In this document: positions 34,277-41,798 of the stretch, in pieces | Layout: each line of letters begins with the position of its first letter | Numbering within the stretch: position 1 is the first letter of the stretch | Assembly: GCA_963642455.1 (NCBI GenBank) | Contig: CAVIGM010000005.1 | Span: 1-53,176, forward strand | From: Crickella sp963642455 | Lineage (GTDB): Bacteria; Bacillota; Clostridia; Peptostreptococcales; Anaerovoracaceae | Direction: 5' to 3' | DNA: 53,176 nucleotides | The notes under the pieces: generated by a model | What the model saw: the letters and a program-made list of their open reading frames with translations, nothing else | Database searches by the model: none | What the model was told of the DNA's origin: nothing | Program-made: the position numbers and the translations under genes

Positions 34277-35086
34277 ATGATACGCGATATTACGCTGGGG
34301 CAATATTACCCGGGAGAATCCTTAATACATAGATTGGATGCCAGAACAAAGATCATCGCAACGATGGCCTATATTGTGGAGCTTTTTCTTGTAACAAATT
34401 ATTGGGGTTTCGTGCTTACAACTGCTGTTCTGGCGGCGATAATCGCAATCTCTAAGGTTCCTGTGAAGTTCATATTCAGAGGGCTCAGCGCGATTTTTCT
34501 TATAATAGTCTTCACATTTATTATAAATATGTTCATGGTGGATGGGCGAGTGCTCTGCCACTTCTGGATCTTCACCATTACCTACGAAGGCATAAATAGA
34601 GCTTTTTTCATGGCATTCAGGCTGATTCTTCTGATCATAGGCTCATCTATGATGACTCTGTGCACCAAGCCGATGGAACTTACAGACGGACTTGAGAAGC
34701 TGCTTAAGCCGCTTTCTAAGATAGGCGTTCCAAGCCACGAAATAGCATTGATGATGACAATAGCGCTGAGGTTCATTCCAACTCTGATGGAGGAGACCGA
34801 CAAGATAATTAAGGCGCAGCAGGCAAGAGGTGCGGACTTCGAATCCGGCAATCTCATCAATAGGGCGAAGAGCCTTATTCCGATTCTGATACCTTTGTTC
34901 ATCAGCTCGTTTAGAATAGCACAGGAGCTTGCGCTTGCGATGGAGGCAAGATGCTATAGCGGCTCTAACGGAAGAACGAGAATGAAGGAAATAAGATTTA
35001 CAAGGCTTGATGTGGCGGCAGCGGTGCTTATGGTGGTCTTCCTTGGACTTGTTATTGCATCAAGATTTATGCCAAGCTTGATATAG
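34277..35086 (+). CDS. ecfT: ECF transporter transmembrane subunit T
   Basis: Scaffold membrane protein of the ECF module (269 aa), about 5-6 helices. The coupling helices bear the two conserved Ala-Arg motifs: QQARGADF and MEARCYSG, which contact the ATPases. SLIHRLDARTKI at the N-terminus is the typical EcfT opening. No S subunit is encoded nearby, so this is the shared (group II) type, serving S proteins elsewhere in the genome. Ribosome-binding site AAAGGAAATT. Confidence 0.95.
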   Translation: MIRDITLGQYYPGESLIHRLDARTKIIATMAYIVELFLVTNYWGFVLTTAVLAAIIAISKVPVKFIFRGLSAIFLIIVFTFIINMFMVDGRVLCHFWIFTITYEGINRAFFMAFRLILLIIGSSMMTLCTKPMELTDGLEKLLKPLSKIGVPSHEIALMMTIALRFIPTLMEETDKIIKAQQARGADFESGNLINRAKSLIPILIPLFISSFRIAQELALAMEARCYSGSNGRTRMKEIRFTRLDVAAAVLMVVFLGLVIASRFMPSLI

Positions 35087-35106
35087 AAGATGATAAGAGG
35101 CAGCAA

Positions 35107-37014
35107 ATGAGACAACGCAAGGTTAAGAATTTAGAGAATAAATATGAGCTGTTCAGCGATATTCTTATATATGAGCCAGCCGAGCATCGTGGCGAATGGG
35201 ACAAGCTCTCAGACGGCAAGCCTATTTACCTTGAGATAGGCTGCGGCAAGGGCAAATTCATTTCTGAGATGGCGGCTCGAAATCCAGATAGCTTCTATAT
35301 TGCAATAGAAGGCAACAGAAGCGTAATGCTAAGGGCGATGGAGAAGATTGGAAAGGCAGGCCTCGACAATGTGATCTTCATACCGCATTTCATCGAGGAT
35401 TTGTCAGACTGGTTCGCGGACGGAGAGGTCTACGGCATTTACTTGAACTTCAGTGACCCCCTGCCTAAGAACTACTGGTACAAGAAGCGTCTGACCTATA
35501 GAGAGAAACTTTTCTCATACTTCAAGGTGCTGAGGGAAGACGGGACAGTAACATTCAAGACGGACAACACAGGGCTTTTCGAATTTACGATGCAGGAGGC
35601 TCAGGCGGCAGACCTTAGAATTCTCGAAATAACAAGGGACCTTCATGCGGAGAATTGCCCAGACAATATAGAGACTGAATATGAAGCGAAGTTCTCCGGC
35701 AAAGGAGAGAAGATTAAAAGGGTTGTGCTCGGCAGAGCGAAGGATGCGAAGGAAAGAAGGGAGATGACACAGGTGACACAAGCGACGCAGATTAAATCAA
35801 TGGCAGCATATAACGGCAGAGAGATTCCGCTCGAGGATAAGGTCTTTGCTGCAAGTGGCAGAGCCAAGAAAATGATTAAGGAGAAGGGCAAGGACGCGGT
35901 AATCAACGCGACAATCGGATCGCTTCTTGATGATAATGGCGAGCTTGTTGTTATGTCGTCTGTAGAGAAAACCATCAAGACTCTTTCGGGCTCGGAATTT
36001 GCTGCTTATGCGCCAATCGAGGGAACCGAGGGCTTCAAGAAGGCGATTTGCCGTGCGGCTTTTGGACCATATAAGGTAAATAGCTTCGTTGAGACTGTCG
36101 CAACACCAGGCGGCACAGGCGCAATCAGAAATACGATTGCAAATTATTCCTGCCCGGGAGATAAGGTCCTCACACATAATTGGCATTGGAATACATATAA
36201 GAGCATAGCGGGAGAAATGGGAAGATCCCTCGAATATTTCGAGATGTTCGATGAAGAGGGACATTTCAATATTGCTGATTTCGAATACAAGGTCAACAAG
36301 CTGCTTAGAAGCCAGGAGCACCTTGTAGTGATTCTAAATACGCCTGCTAACAATCCGACCGGATATAATATGTCATTAGATGACTGGTATAATGTGAAGG
36401 CCGTTCTCGATAAGGTAGATATGGATAAGAAGGTGGCGCTGCTCTGCGATGTCGCATATATAGATTTCGCAGGTGAAGACGAGGAGACAAGAGCCTTCAT
36501 TCAGGTTATTGATAAAATGCGCGGGAATATTCTGCCGATTATTGCATTTAGCGCTTCGAAGACCTTCTCGCTCTACGGCTTCAGATGTGCGGCGATGATT
36601 TGCCTTGCGAATACGCCAGAGGTAGCCGAGGAATTTGCGAGGGTATGCATTTACTCATCAAGAGCAAGTTGGTCGAATTCGCCAAGAGCACCTCAGACCG
36701 TTATCGAGAAAATCTTTGCGGATGAGAAGCTACTTGAGGAGGCAAGGGCAGAGAGAAAGAAAGATAGGGACATGCTGCTTGCAAGGGGCAAGGCTTTCAA
36801 TGAAGAGGCCGAAAAAGCAGGCCTCAAGATCATGCCTTTTAACGCGGGCTTCTTTGTAACTGTTCCTTGCAATGACCCAGAGGCTCTTTGCGCAAGGCTT
36901 GAGAAGAAAGGCGTTTTCCTTGTTCCAATTAACGGCGGTGTTAGGGTAAGCGTTGCCTCAATCACTGAGGCTGAATGCAGACGCCTGCCAGAAATCATCA
37001 AAGCGACAATGTAA
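35107..37014 (+). CDS. Fusion of tRNA (guanine-N7)-methyltransferase TrmB and a class I/II aminotransferase
   Basis: One open frame of 635 aa with two enzymes. Residues 1 to about 215 are TrmB, which makes m7G46 in tRNA: SAM motif EIGCGKGKF (43-51), NFSDPLPK (consensus NFSDPWPK) and the C-terminal TEYEAKF. A polar linker (about 213-231) rich in Thr, Gln and Lys leads to a complete PLP aminotransferase from M232 (MAAYNGREIP). It has NTPANNPTGYN, the Asp of LLCDVAYIDF, and FSASKTFSLYGFR with the probable PLP lysine K485. Amino-acid specificity is unknown. The stop expected after TrmB is absent, and no frameshift is visible. Re-initiation at an internal ATG (35764 or 35800) cannot be excluded, since AAGGAAAGAAGGG lies just upstream of 35764. 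It follows ecfT by 20 bp. Confidence 0.9.
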   Translation: MRQRKVKNLENKYELFSDILIYEPAEHRGEWDKLSDGKPIYLEIGCGKGKFISEMAARNPDSFYIAIEGNRSVMLRAMEKIGKAGLDNVIFIPHFIEDLSDWFADGEVYGIYLNFSDPLPKNYWYKKRLTYREKLFSYFKVLREDGTVTFKTDNTGLFEFTMQEAQAADLRILEITRDLHAENCPDNIETEYEAKFSGKGEKIKRVVLGRAKDAKERREMTQVTQATQIKSMAAYNGREIPLEDKVFAASGRAKKMIKEKGKDAVINATIGSLLDDNGELVVMSSVEKTIKTLSGSEFAAYAPIEGTEGFKKAICRAAFGPYKVNSFVETVATPGGTGAIRNTIANYSCPGDKVLTHNWHWNTYKSIAGEMGRSLEYFEMFDEEGHFNIADFEYKVNKLLRSQEHLVVILNTPANNPTGYNMSLDDWYNVKAVLDKVDMDKKVALLCDVAYIDFAGEDEETRAFIQVIDKMRGNILPIIAFSASKTFSLYGFRCAAMICLANTPEVAEEFARVCIYSSRASWSNSPRAPQTVIEKIFADEKLLEEARAERKKDRDMLLARGKAFNEEAEKAGLKIMPFNAGFFVTVPCNDPEALCARLEKKGVFLVPINGGVRVSVASITEAECRRLPEIIKATM

Positions 37015-37103
37015 TCACAAATTACGTTTATAATTGCAAATACTTCAGATAGTAAAATGTTGAGTGCATGTCATAAATAAGGCAAAAAGGGGAAGAGTGT
37101 GTT

Positions 37104-38360
37104 ATGAAAAAATTATTCAGTAACTACAAATCAACAATTATTCTGGTTCTGGCTATTATCATAGGCGGAATTGTAGGAGCAATCTTTGGTGAGAAGACAA
37201 AGGTATTATCTCCATTTGGAGATGTATTCTTGAATCTATTGCTTGTAATAATTATTCCTCTTGTTTTCCTTACACTTTCGACTTCGGTTGCAAAGATGAA
37301 GGAAAAGAAAAGATTAGGGAAAATCATGCGGACAATCGTTCTAATCTTCGTCCTCACATCCTTGGTAGCTGCGATTTTCGGAATTATCAGCACATCTACG
37401 GTTAGCTTGGTTAACAAATCTTCAAAGGCCGAAATCGAAAGCGCATTGAGCATCGAAGATACACAAGAGGATGTAAGTGTGAACGTCTTAGAGAAGACCG
37501 CTCAGCTTGTTACTGTTGATGATTTCAATAAATTATTATCTAAAGAGAATATTATCGCTCTTGTTTGCTTTTCTATTCTCTTTGGCCTTGCAATCAGGAG
37601 GAGCGGAGAGAAAGGCGAGAAAGCCCTTGAAGTGCTATGCTCATTTAACGACGTGGTGCTCAAATTTGTCGAATTGATCATGCTATATGCACCAATCGGT
37701 ATAGGCTGCTATTTCGCGGTGCTGGTTGGAACCCTTGGCGCTTCAATTGCAGCCGCATATTTGAAGACCTTTGTCGTATACCTGCTCGTAGCACTTGTGT
37801 TCTATTTTGTCATCTACACATTCTATGCTTACTTAGCAGGAGGAAAGAAGGGCGCAAAGGTTTTCTGGAAGAATATTCTCCCAACTACCTTTACTTCCCT
37901 TGCAACTTGCTCATCGGCAGCTTGCATTCCTGTTAACGTTACAGTTGCAAAGAATATCGGAGTATCTGATGATATCGCTGAGACACTTATTCCGATGGGA
38001 ACAAGCTTCCACAAGGATGGCTCTATCATCGGCAGCGTATTTAAGATAATGTTCCTTGTATACCTCTTCGAGGGAGGAATTGGCGGCACAGATATGATTC
38101 TCAAGGTAATAGGAATTGCGCTTCTTGCTACTTTGCTGGTAACAGCGGTTCCTATTGGAGGCGGAACAATCTCGGAGAGCTTGATCATCAGTTTGCTTGG
38201 CTATTCAATGTCATGCCTGCCTATATTGACGATTATCGCAACAATCATTGACGCTCCTGCAACAGTCTTAAATGTTGTCGGAGATACAAGCTCTTCAATG
38301 CTCGTTTCGAGAATTGTGGATGGCAAGGATTGGATGGAGAAGAAAGATGAAGTTAAGTAA
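37104..38360 (+). CDS. Dicarboxylate/amino acid:cation symporter
   Basis: DAACS (glutamate/aspartate transporter) family, 418 aa. The family landmarks are present in variant form. The Ser-rich hairpin is TSLATCSSAACIP (usually SSSAATLP), the following motif is MGTSFHKDGS (usually GATINMDGT), and the substrate loop is DAPATVLNVVGDTSSS (usually D-R-TxxNVxGD). The missing Arg of that loop, which binds the side-chain carboxylate of aspartate/glutamate, suggests a different, perhaps neutral or basic, substrate. GGGGAAGAG precedes the ATG. Its last 14 bp overlap the MurE-like gene. Confidence 0.9.
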   Translation: MKKLFSNYKSTIILVLAIIIGGIVGAIFGEKTKVLSPFGDVFLNLLLVIIIPLVFLTLSTSVAKMKEKKRLGKIMRTIVLIFVLTSLVAAIFGIISTSTVSLVNKSSKAEIESALSIEDTQEDVSVNVLEKTAQLVTVDDFNKLLSKENIIALVCFSILFGLAIRRSGEKGEKALEVLCSFNDVVLKFVELIMLYAPIGIGCYFAVLVGTLGASIAAAYLKTFVVYLLVALVFYFVIYTFYAYLAGGKKGAKVFWKNILPTTFTSLATCSSAACIPVNVTVAKNIGVSDDIAETLIPMGTSFHKDGSIIGSVFKIMFLVYLFEGGIGGTDMILKVIGIALLATLLVTAVPIGGGTISESLIISLLGYSMSCLPILTIIATIIDAPATVLNVVGDTSSSMLVSRIVDGKDWMEKKDEVK

Positions 38361-39840
38361 TTTACTTAAAGATGTAGATTATGAATTAGTACAAGGGGAT
38401 TTGGATGTCGAAATAAGCGATATTGCTTATGATTCAAGAAAAGCACAAGATGGCTTCCTCTTCGTAGCTATGGTGGGCTTTCGTGCTGATGGGCATGACT
38501 ATATTTCCAAGGCGATAGAGAACGGCTGCAAGGCCATTGCCGTATCTAAGGCTGTAATAGTAGATAGCGACATTACCGTTATTAAGCTTAAGGATACAAG
38601 AACCGACTTGTCTATCTTGTCACGCACCCTGTTCGGATACCCGGACAAGGAGATGACAACCATCGCTTTTACAGGAACCAAAGGCAAGACGACTTCAAGC
38701 ACAATGGTTCAGCATATTCTGAAGGCCTCAGGAAGAGAATGCGGCCTGATTGGCACGATGGGAGTATTCTACTTAGATAAATTCTATCACACGGTAAATA
38801 CTTCGCCGGAATCCTATGATGTATTCAAGTACATGAGAGAGATGCTCGACCATGGAGTGTCTTATCTTGTGATGGAAGTATCGAGCCAATCCTTGAAACT
38901 AAATAGATGGATAAATGTTATTTTCGACTATGCTATATTTACTAATCTAAGCCTTGACCATGTTGGCGAGGATGAGCATGATAGCTTCGAAGATTATAAG
39001 TATTGCAAGAGCTTGCTATTCAAACAATGTAAGACTGGCATCTTTAACATAGATAGCGAATATACAGCTGATATGACAGAAGGCGCTACCTGCGACAAAT
39101 ATTTCTATGGTAAGGATAGCAAGGCTGACTATCGCCTGGTGGAGTGTACCAATGTAATTAAGGACGGCTTTACCGGAATACAAATGGCGACCGACGGCAA
39201 ACTTCGGGACAACTTCAAGGTCAGCATTCTTGGTACTTTTACATCCTATAACGCTCTATCTGCCATCAGCGTCTGCGACTTGCTTGGAGTATCTGCCGAG
39301 GATATGAAGAAGGCCTTAGAAGTTATTAAGGTCAAAGGAAGAATGGAGAGCGTTCCTGTTTCCGACAAATTCAGCGTATTGATTGATTATGCTTATCAGG
39401 GAATCGCGATGGAGAATGTTCTCAAGACCGTTCGCGAGAGCAAGCCAAGCAGAATCGTTACTGTATTTGGCTGCGGAGGAAATCGCAGCAGGCAGAGAAG
39501 ATTCGATTGCGGCGAGATAAGTGGCAAATATTCCGACCTTAGCATTCTGACTGCGGATAATCCAAGATACGAGGACAATGGCAAGATTATCGAGGATATC
39601 CTAATTGGCATGAAGAAAACAGACGGCGAATATATAATCATCGACAACAGAAAGGATGCTATTCGCTATAGCATCGAGAATGCCCATGACGGAGATGTCA
39701 TCATGATTCTTGGAAAAGGTCATGAGGATTATCAGGAGATAAATGGGGTAAGATATCCGTTTGATGAACGAGTGGTTATCAAGGAAATCGTTGACGAGCT
39801 GAGCGACGATGCCAAGGAGACACTGGGCATTCGGATTTAA
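38347..39840 (+). CDS. MurE-like Mur ligase
   Basis: ATP-dependent amide ligase of the MurE branch (497 aa from this ATG, which follows GGAGAAGAAAG). Visible are the N-terminal UDP-MurNAc domain (DIAYDSRKAQDGFLFVA), P-loop GTKGKTTSS, the Lys-bearing YKYCKSLLF, FGCGGN, TADNPRYEDN and GKGHEDYQEI. DNPR is typical of meso-diaminopimelate MurE. Two core motifs differ: DYAYQGIAMENVL for DYAHTPDxL, and GCGGNRS for GCGGDRD. It may be the housekeeping MurE or a paralogue that adds another amino acid. Overlap with an amino-acid symporter gene suggests that transporter and ligase handle the same compound (inference). Confidence 0.88.
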   Translation: MKLSNLLKDVDYELVQGDLDVEISDIAYDSRKAQDGFLFVAMVGFRADGHDYISKAIENGCKAIAVSKAVIVDSDITVIKLKDTRTDLSILSRTLFGYPDKEMTTIAFTGTKGKTTSSTMVQHILKASGRECGLIGTMGVFYLDKFYHTVNTSPESYDVFKYMREMLDHGVSYLVMEVSSQSLKLNRWINVIFDYAIFTNLSLDHVGEDEHDSFEDYKYCKSLLFKQCKTGIFNIDSEYTADMTEGATCDKYFYGKDSKADYRLVECTNVIKDGFTGIQMATDGKLRDNFKVSILGTFTSYNALSAISVCDLLGVSAEDMKKALEVIKVKGRMESVPVSDKFSVLIDYAYQGIAMENVLKTVRESKPSRIVTVFGCGGNRSRQRRFDCGEISGKYSDLSILTADNPRYEDNGKIIEDILIGMKKTDGEYIIIDNRKDAIRYSIENAHDGDVIMILGKGHEDYQEINGVRYPFDERVVIKEIVDELSDDAKETLGIRI

Positions 39841-39957
39841 GCAGAGGGCGCGATTATTGCTGCTTGAAGGAGCATTTGCGCGCTCCCTGCATCGACAACG
39901 GAGAGAGAGCGTGCCTTCAAGCAACAATTTGTCGCGCTCCCTGCATCACATACGTCA
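39841..39957 (-). repeat. Structured intergenic repeat, copy B (inverted)
   Basis: Fills the space between two convergent genes. Its reverse complement follows the 120-bp unit of the 52.4-kb array (GTTGCTTGA-GGCACGCTCTC ... GGAGCGCGCAAATGCTCCTT), with scattered changes. Inverted arms: 39857-39870 (ending GCTTGAAGG) and 39914-39927 (starting CCTTCAAGC), 13 of 14 paired. An inner GGAGC/GCTCC stem also occurs. It may act as a terminator region for both flanking genes. Confidence 0.8.
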
Positions 39958-40368
39958 TTAACGATTCTTCGGCAACAGGTAACTGAAGTACTCGGTTTTG
40001 CCAGACAATACATCGTTGTAGAAATTCTGCTTCCAATTGATATATTCAATTGCCTCCTGTATTTCCTTCTTCTTATTTTCAAGTTCTTCTAATTTATTAT
40101 CTAAGATGACCTGCCTTTCGGGAATGGATTTCTGACCCTGCAGGCATAGCTCCAAATACGTCTTCATCTGAGAAATGCTCATATTGCAATTCTTAAGACA
40201 GGTGAGGCTCTTGATCCAATTTATATCGTTATCGTCGAATACACGATAATTGTTGCTGTCTCTTTTAACATTAGGAACTAAGCCCTTGTTGCAATAGAAC
40301 TTCAGCGCATCATAGGTTAAGCCCGTCTCCTCGCATGCTTCCTTCATTGAATATAACTTTTTTTCCAT
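39958..40368 (-). CDS. MerR-family transcriptional regulator
   Basis: 136 aa from the ATG at 40368, which has AAGGAG before it; the frame runs 55 codons further up through the divergent promoter and is not used. The N-terminal winged HTH reads LYSMKEACEETGLTYDALKFYCNKGLV, as in the AdhR/YhdM-like MerR group. A coiled-coil (about 85-120, ELENKKKEIQEAIEYI) makes the dimer. No metal-binding Cys set is present. It is divergent from the aldo/keto reductase and likely controls it through the promoter at 40433-40463. Confidence 0.92.
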   Translation of the reverse strand: MEKKLYSMKEACEETGLTYDALKFYCNKGLVPNVKRDSNNYRVFDDNDINWIKSLTCLKNCNMSISQMKTYLELCLQGQKSIPERQVILDNKLEELENKKKEIQEAIEYINWKQNFYNDVLSGKTEYFSYLLPKNR

Positions 40369-40432
40369 ATAAATTCTCCTTCTGGAAATATCCGAAAATA
40401 TCCCACATTTATTAAAATTTTTCAAAAAAGTC

Positions 40433-40463
40433 TTGACCGTGTCATACACCCGACCTTTACAAA
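40433..40463 (+). promoter_or_regulatory. MerR-type promoter of the aldo/keto reductase
   Basis: TTGACC (40433-40438) and TACAAA (40458-40463) are separated by 19 bp, the over-long spacer typical of MerR-activated promoters. The spacer holds the dyad GTGT-CAT-ACAC (40439-40449). It is 48 bp before the reductase ATG and next to the merR gene. Confidence 0.7.
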
Positions 40464-40510
40464 TATATTGTAAATAAATACTTTTGTCAATCAAGAAAGG
40501 AAGGTTGATT

Positions 40511-41401
40511 ATGGAATATGTAAGACTCAACAATGGCGTAGAAATGCCGATATTAGGATTTGGAGTATATCAGATACCTAAGGAGGAGACCAGAAGATGT
40601 GTGCTTGATGCCATAGATGCTGGCTTCAGAAGCATTGACACGGCTCAGAGCTATTTCAACGAGGCAGAGGTCGGAGAAGCAATTTCCGAGTGCGGCGTGC
40701 CAAGAAACGAATTATTTATCACGACAAAGGTATGGATTGATAATTATGGCTACGAGAATTGCCGGAAGTCCGTAGAGGAATCTTTGAAGAAACTCAGAAC
40801 GGACTACATCGACTTGATGTTACTTCACCAACCATTCGGTGACTATTACGGAGCATACAGAGCTTTGGAAGATTTATATGAAGAAGGGAAGATCAGGGCA
40901 ATCGGCGTCTCTAACTTCTATCCAGACAGGCTCTCCGATATATGCTTGTTCGAGCGGAAGGTAATTCCTGCGGTAAATCAGGTAGAAACCAATCCGTTAA
41001 ATGCTCAATTCAAGGCACAAGAGAATATGGAAAAATACGGTGTGCATATGGAGGCATGGGCGCCTTTTGGCGAGGGAAGAAATGGCCTCTTCGAGAACGA
41101 GACTTTAGTTGAGATCGGAAGAAAATATGGCAAGAGCTCGGCTCAGGTTATGCTGCGCTGGTTGATTCAAAGAGGAGTAATTATTGCGTGCAAGTCAACT
41201 CATAAGGAGAGAATGGAGCAAAATATCGATGTATTTGATTTCGAACTGTCCAAAGAGGATATGGAGAATATCAATAAATTAGATACAAGCGATAGCCTGT
41301 TCTTCAATCATCAGGATCCGCAAATGGTAGAATGGTTCGACAGCACTGTGAAGTCGCGGAGAACAAATGAGGATTGCAGGAAAGATCAGAAGAATTGGTA
41401 A
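40511..41401 (+). CDS. Aldo/keto reductase
   Basis: NADPH-dependent carbonyl reductase (296 aa from the ATG with AAGAAAGGAAGG upstream; a TTG nine codons earlier overlaps that site). Catalytic tetrad D43, Y48 (SIDTAQSYFNE), K73 (TTKVW) and H106 (LLHQPF). IGVSNFYPDRL and the C-terminal IACKSTHKERMEQN cofactor motif (usually IPKS) are present. The AKR5-like layout is common for glyoxal/methylglyoxal or xenobiotic carbonyl reduction. Control by the divergent MerR suggests an electrophile-stress response (inference). Confidence 0.94.
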   Translation: MEYVRLNNGVEMPILGFGVYQIPKEETRRCVLDAIDAGFRSIDTAQSYFNEAEVGEAISECGVPRNELFITTKVWIDNYGYENCRKSVEESLKKLRTDYIDLMLLHQPFGDYYGAYRALEDLYEEGKIRAIGVSNFYPDRLSDICLFERKVIPAVNQVETNPLNAQFKAQENMEKYGVHMEAWAPFGEGRNGLFENETLVEIGRKYGKSSAQVMLRWLIQRGVIIACKSTHKERMEQNIDVFDFELSKEDMENINKLDTSDSLFFNHQDPQMVEWFDSTVKSRRTNEDCRKDQKNW

Positions 41402-41404
41402 GAT

Positions 41405-41436
41405 ATCGGCCATCATTGTGATGGCCGATGTTTTTT
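41405..41436 (+). terminator. Terminator of the aldo/keto reductase gene
   Basis: A perfect 11-bp stem (41405-41415 with 41419-41429), loop TTG, then GTTTTTT. Confidence 0.92.
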
Positions 41437-41589
41437 ATGGGTGAAGGGAAGATGCCGCAATCAAGGCCACAGCCACTGCGTGGCGCCTGCGGCGGCCTTG
41501 ACAGCGGCATGATCCGAGTGTGACCGCAATCATACACTCGGATACGTCCCCTCGCTTTTACGCTCGGGTTCAATTCCCTCGATTCAAAC
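41437..41589. other. Structured non-coding stretch beside tRNA-Gly
   Basis: No gene is seen. GATGCCGC and TCAAGGCC (41451-41469) pair with GGCCTTGA and GCGGCAT further on (to about 41511), enclosing a CCAC/GTGG hairpin. This makes a ~60-bp imperfect palindrome. A second hairpin, CCGAGTGT/ACACTCGG, follows. The left edge carries GGGTGAAGGGAA, a 12-bp copy of the 3' end of the adjacent tRNA gene in the same orientation. The right edge carries GGGTTCAATTCCCT, an inverted copy of its T-arm. Confidence 0.7.
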
Positions 41590-41628
41590 AAAAAGATAGC
41601 GGCCACCACAAGGGTGGCTGCTATCTTT
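41590..41628 (-). terminator. Terminator of the tRNA-Gly gene
   Basis: On the minus strand a 17-bp stem with one G-T pair (41591-41607 with 41613-41629), 5-nt loop, then TTTTTGTTTG directly after the tRNA 3' end. Confidence 0.85.
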
Positions 41629-41702
41629 TGGAGCGGGTGAAGGGAATTGAACCCTCGCTGCAAGCTTGGGAAGCTCGCGTTCTGCCATTAAACTACACCC
41701 GC
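41629..41702 (-). tRNA. tRNA-Gly (anticodon CCC), CCA encoded
   Basis: Read on the minus strand: acceptor GCGGGTG with CACCCGC, T base as discriminator, encoded CCA; D-arm GTTTAATGGCAGAAC; anticodon stem CGAGC/GCTTG with loop TTCCCAA, giving anticodon CCC (reads GGG); T-arm GAGGG-TTCAATT-CCCTT. All arms pair. 74 nt including CCA. Confidence 0.95.
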
Positions 41703-41710
41703 GTTTTCAT

Positions 41711-41739
41711 TCGACAGCTTGCGCCTATACTGCTATAAT
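41711..41739 (+). promoter_or_regulatory. Promoter of the transporter operon at 41.8 kb
   Basis: TCGACA (41711-41716), 17 bp, TATAAT (41734-41739) with a TGC extension. Close to consensus. It reads toward the DMT transporter and is back-to-back with the tRNA gene. Confidence 0.7.
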
Positions 41740-41798
41740 AAAGCAATACTGCAATAAGCAATATTGCGCATTCACTATCAACAATTATTCTACATCAA

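Noticed and set aside
32466..35086. Dedicated cobalt/nickel or vitamin transporter
   Set aside because: No substrate-binding S subunit, CbiM/N gene or riboswitch is linked, so only the shared ECF module can be claimed.
35107..37014. TrmB-aminotransferase fusion as a sequencing frameshift
   Set aside because: Both parts are in one frame with no stop, so a frameshift is not needed; a lost stop codon remains possible and is stated in the entry.
41629..41702. Prophage or genomic island attached at tRNA-Gly
   Set aside because: No integrase or phage gene lies on either side; only the short duplicated ends remain, reported as a finding.
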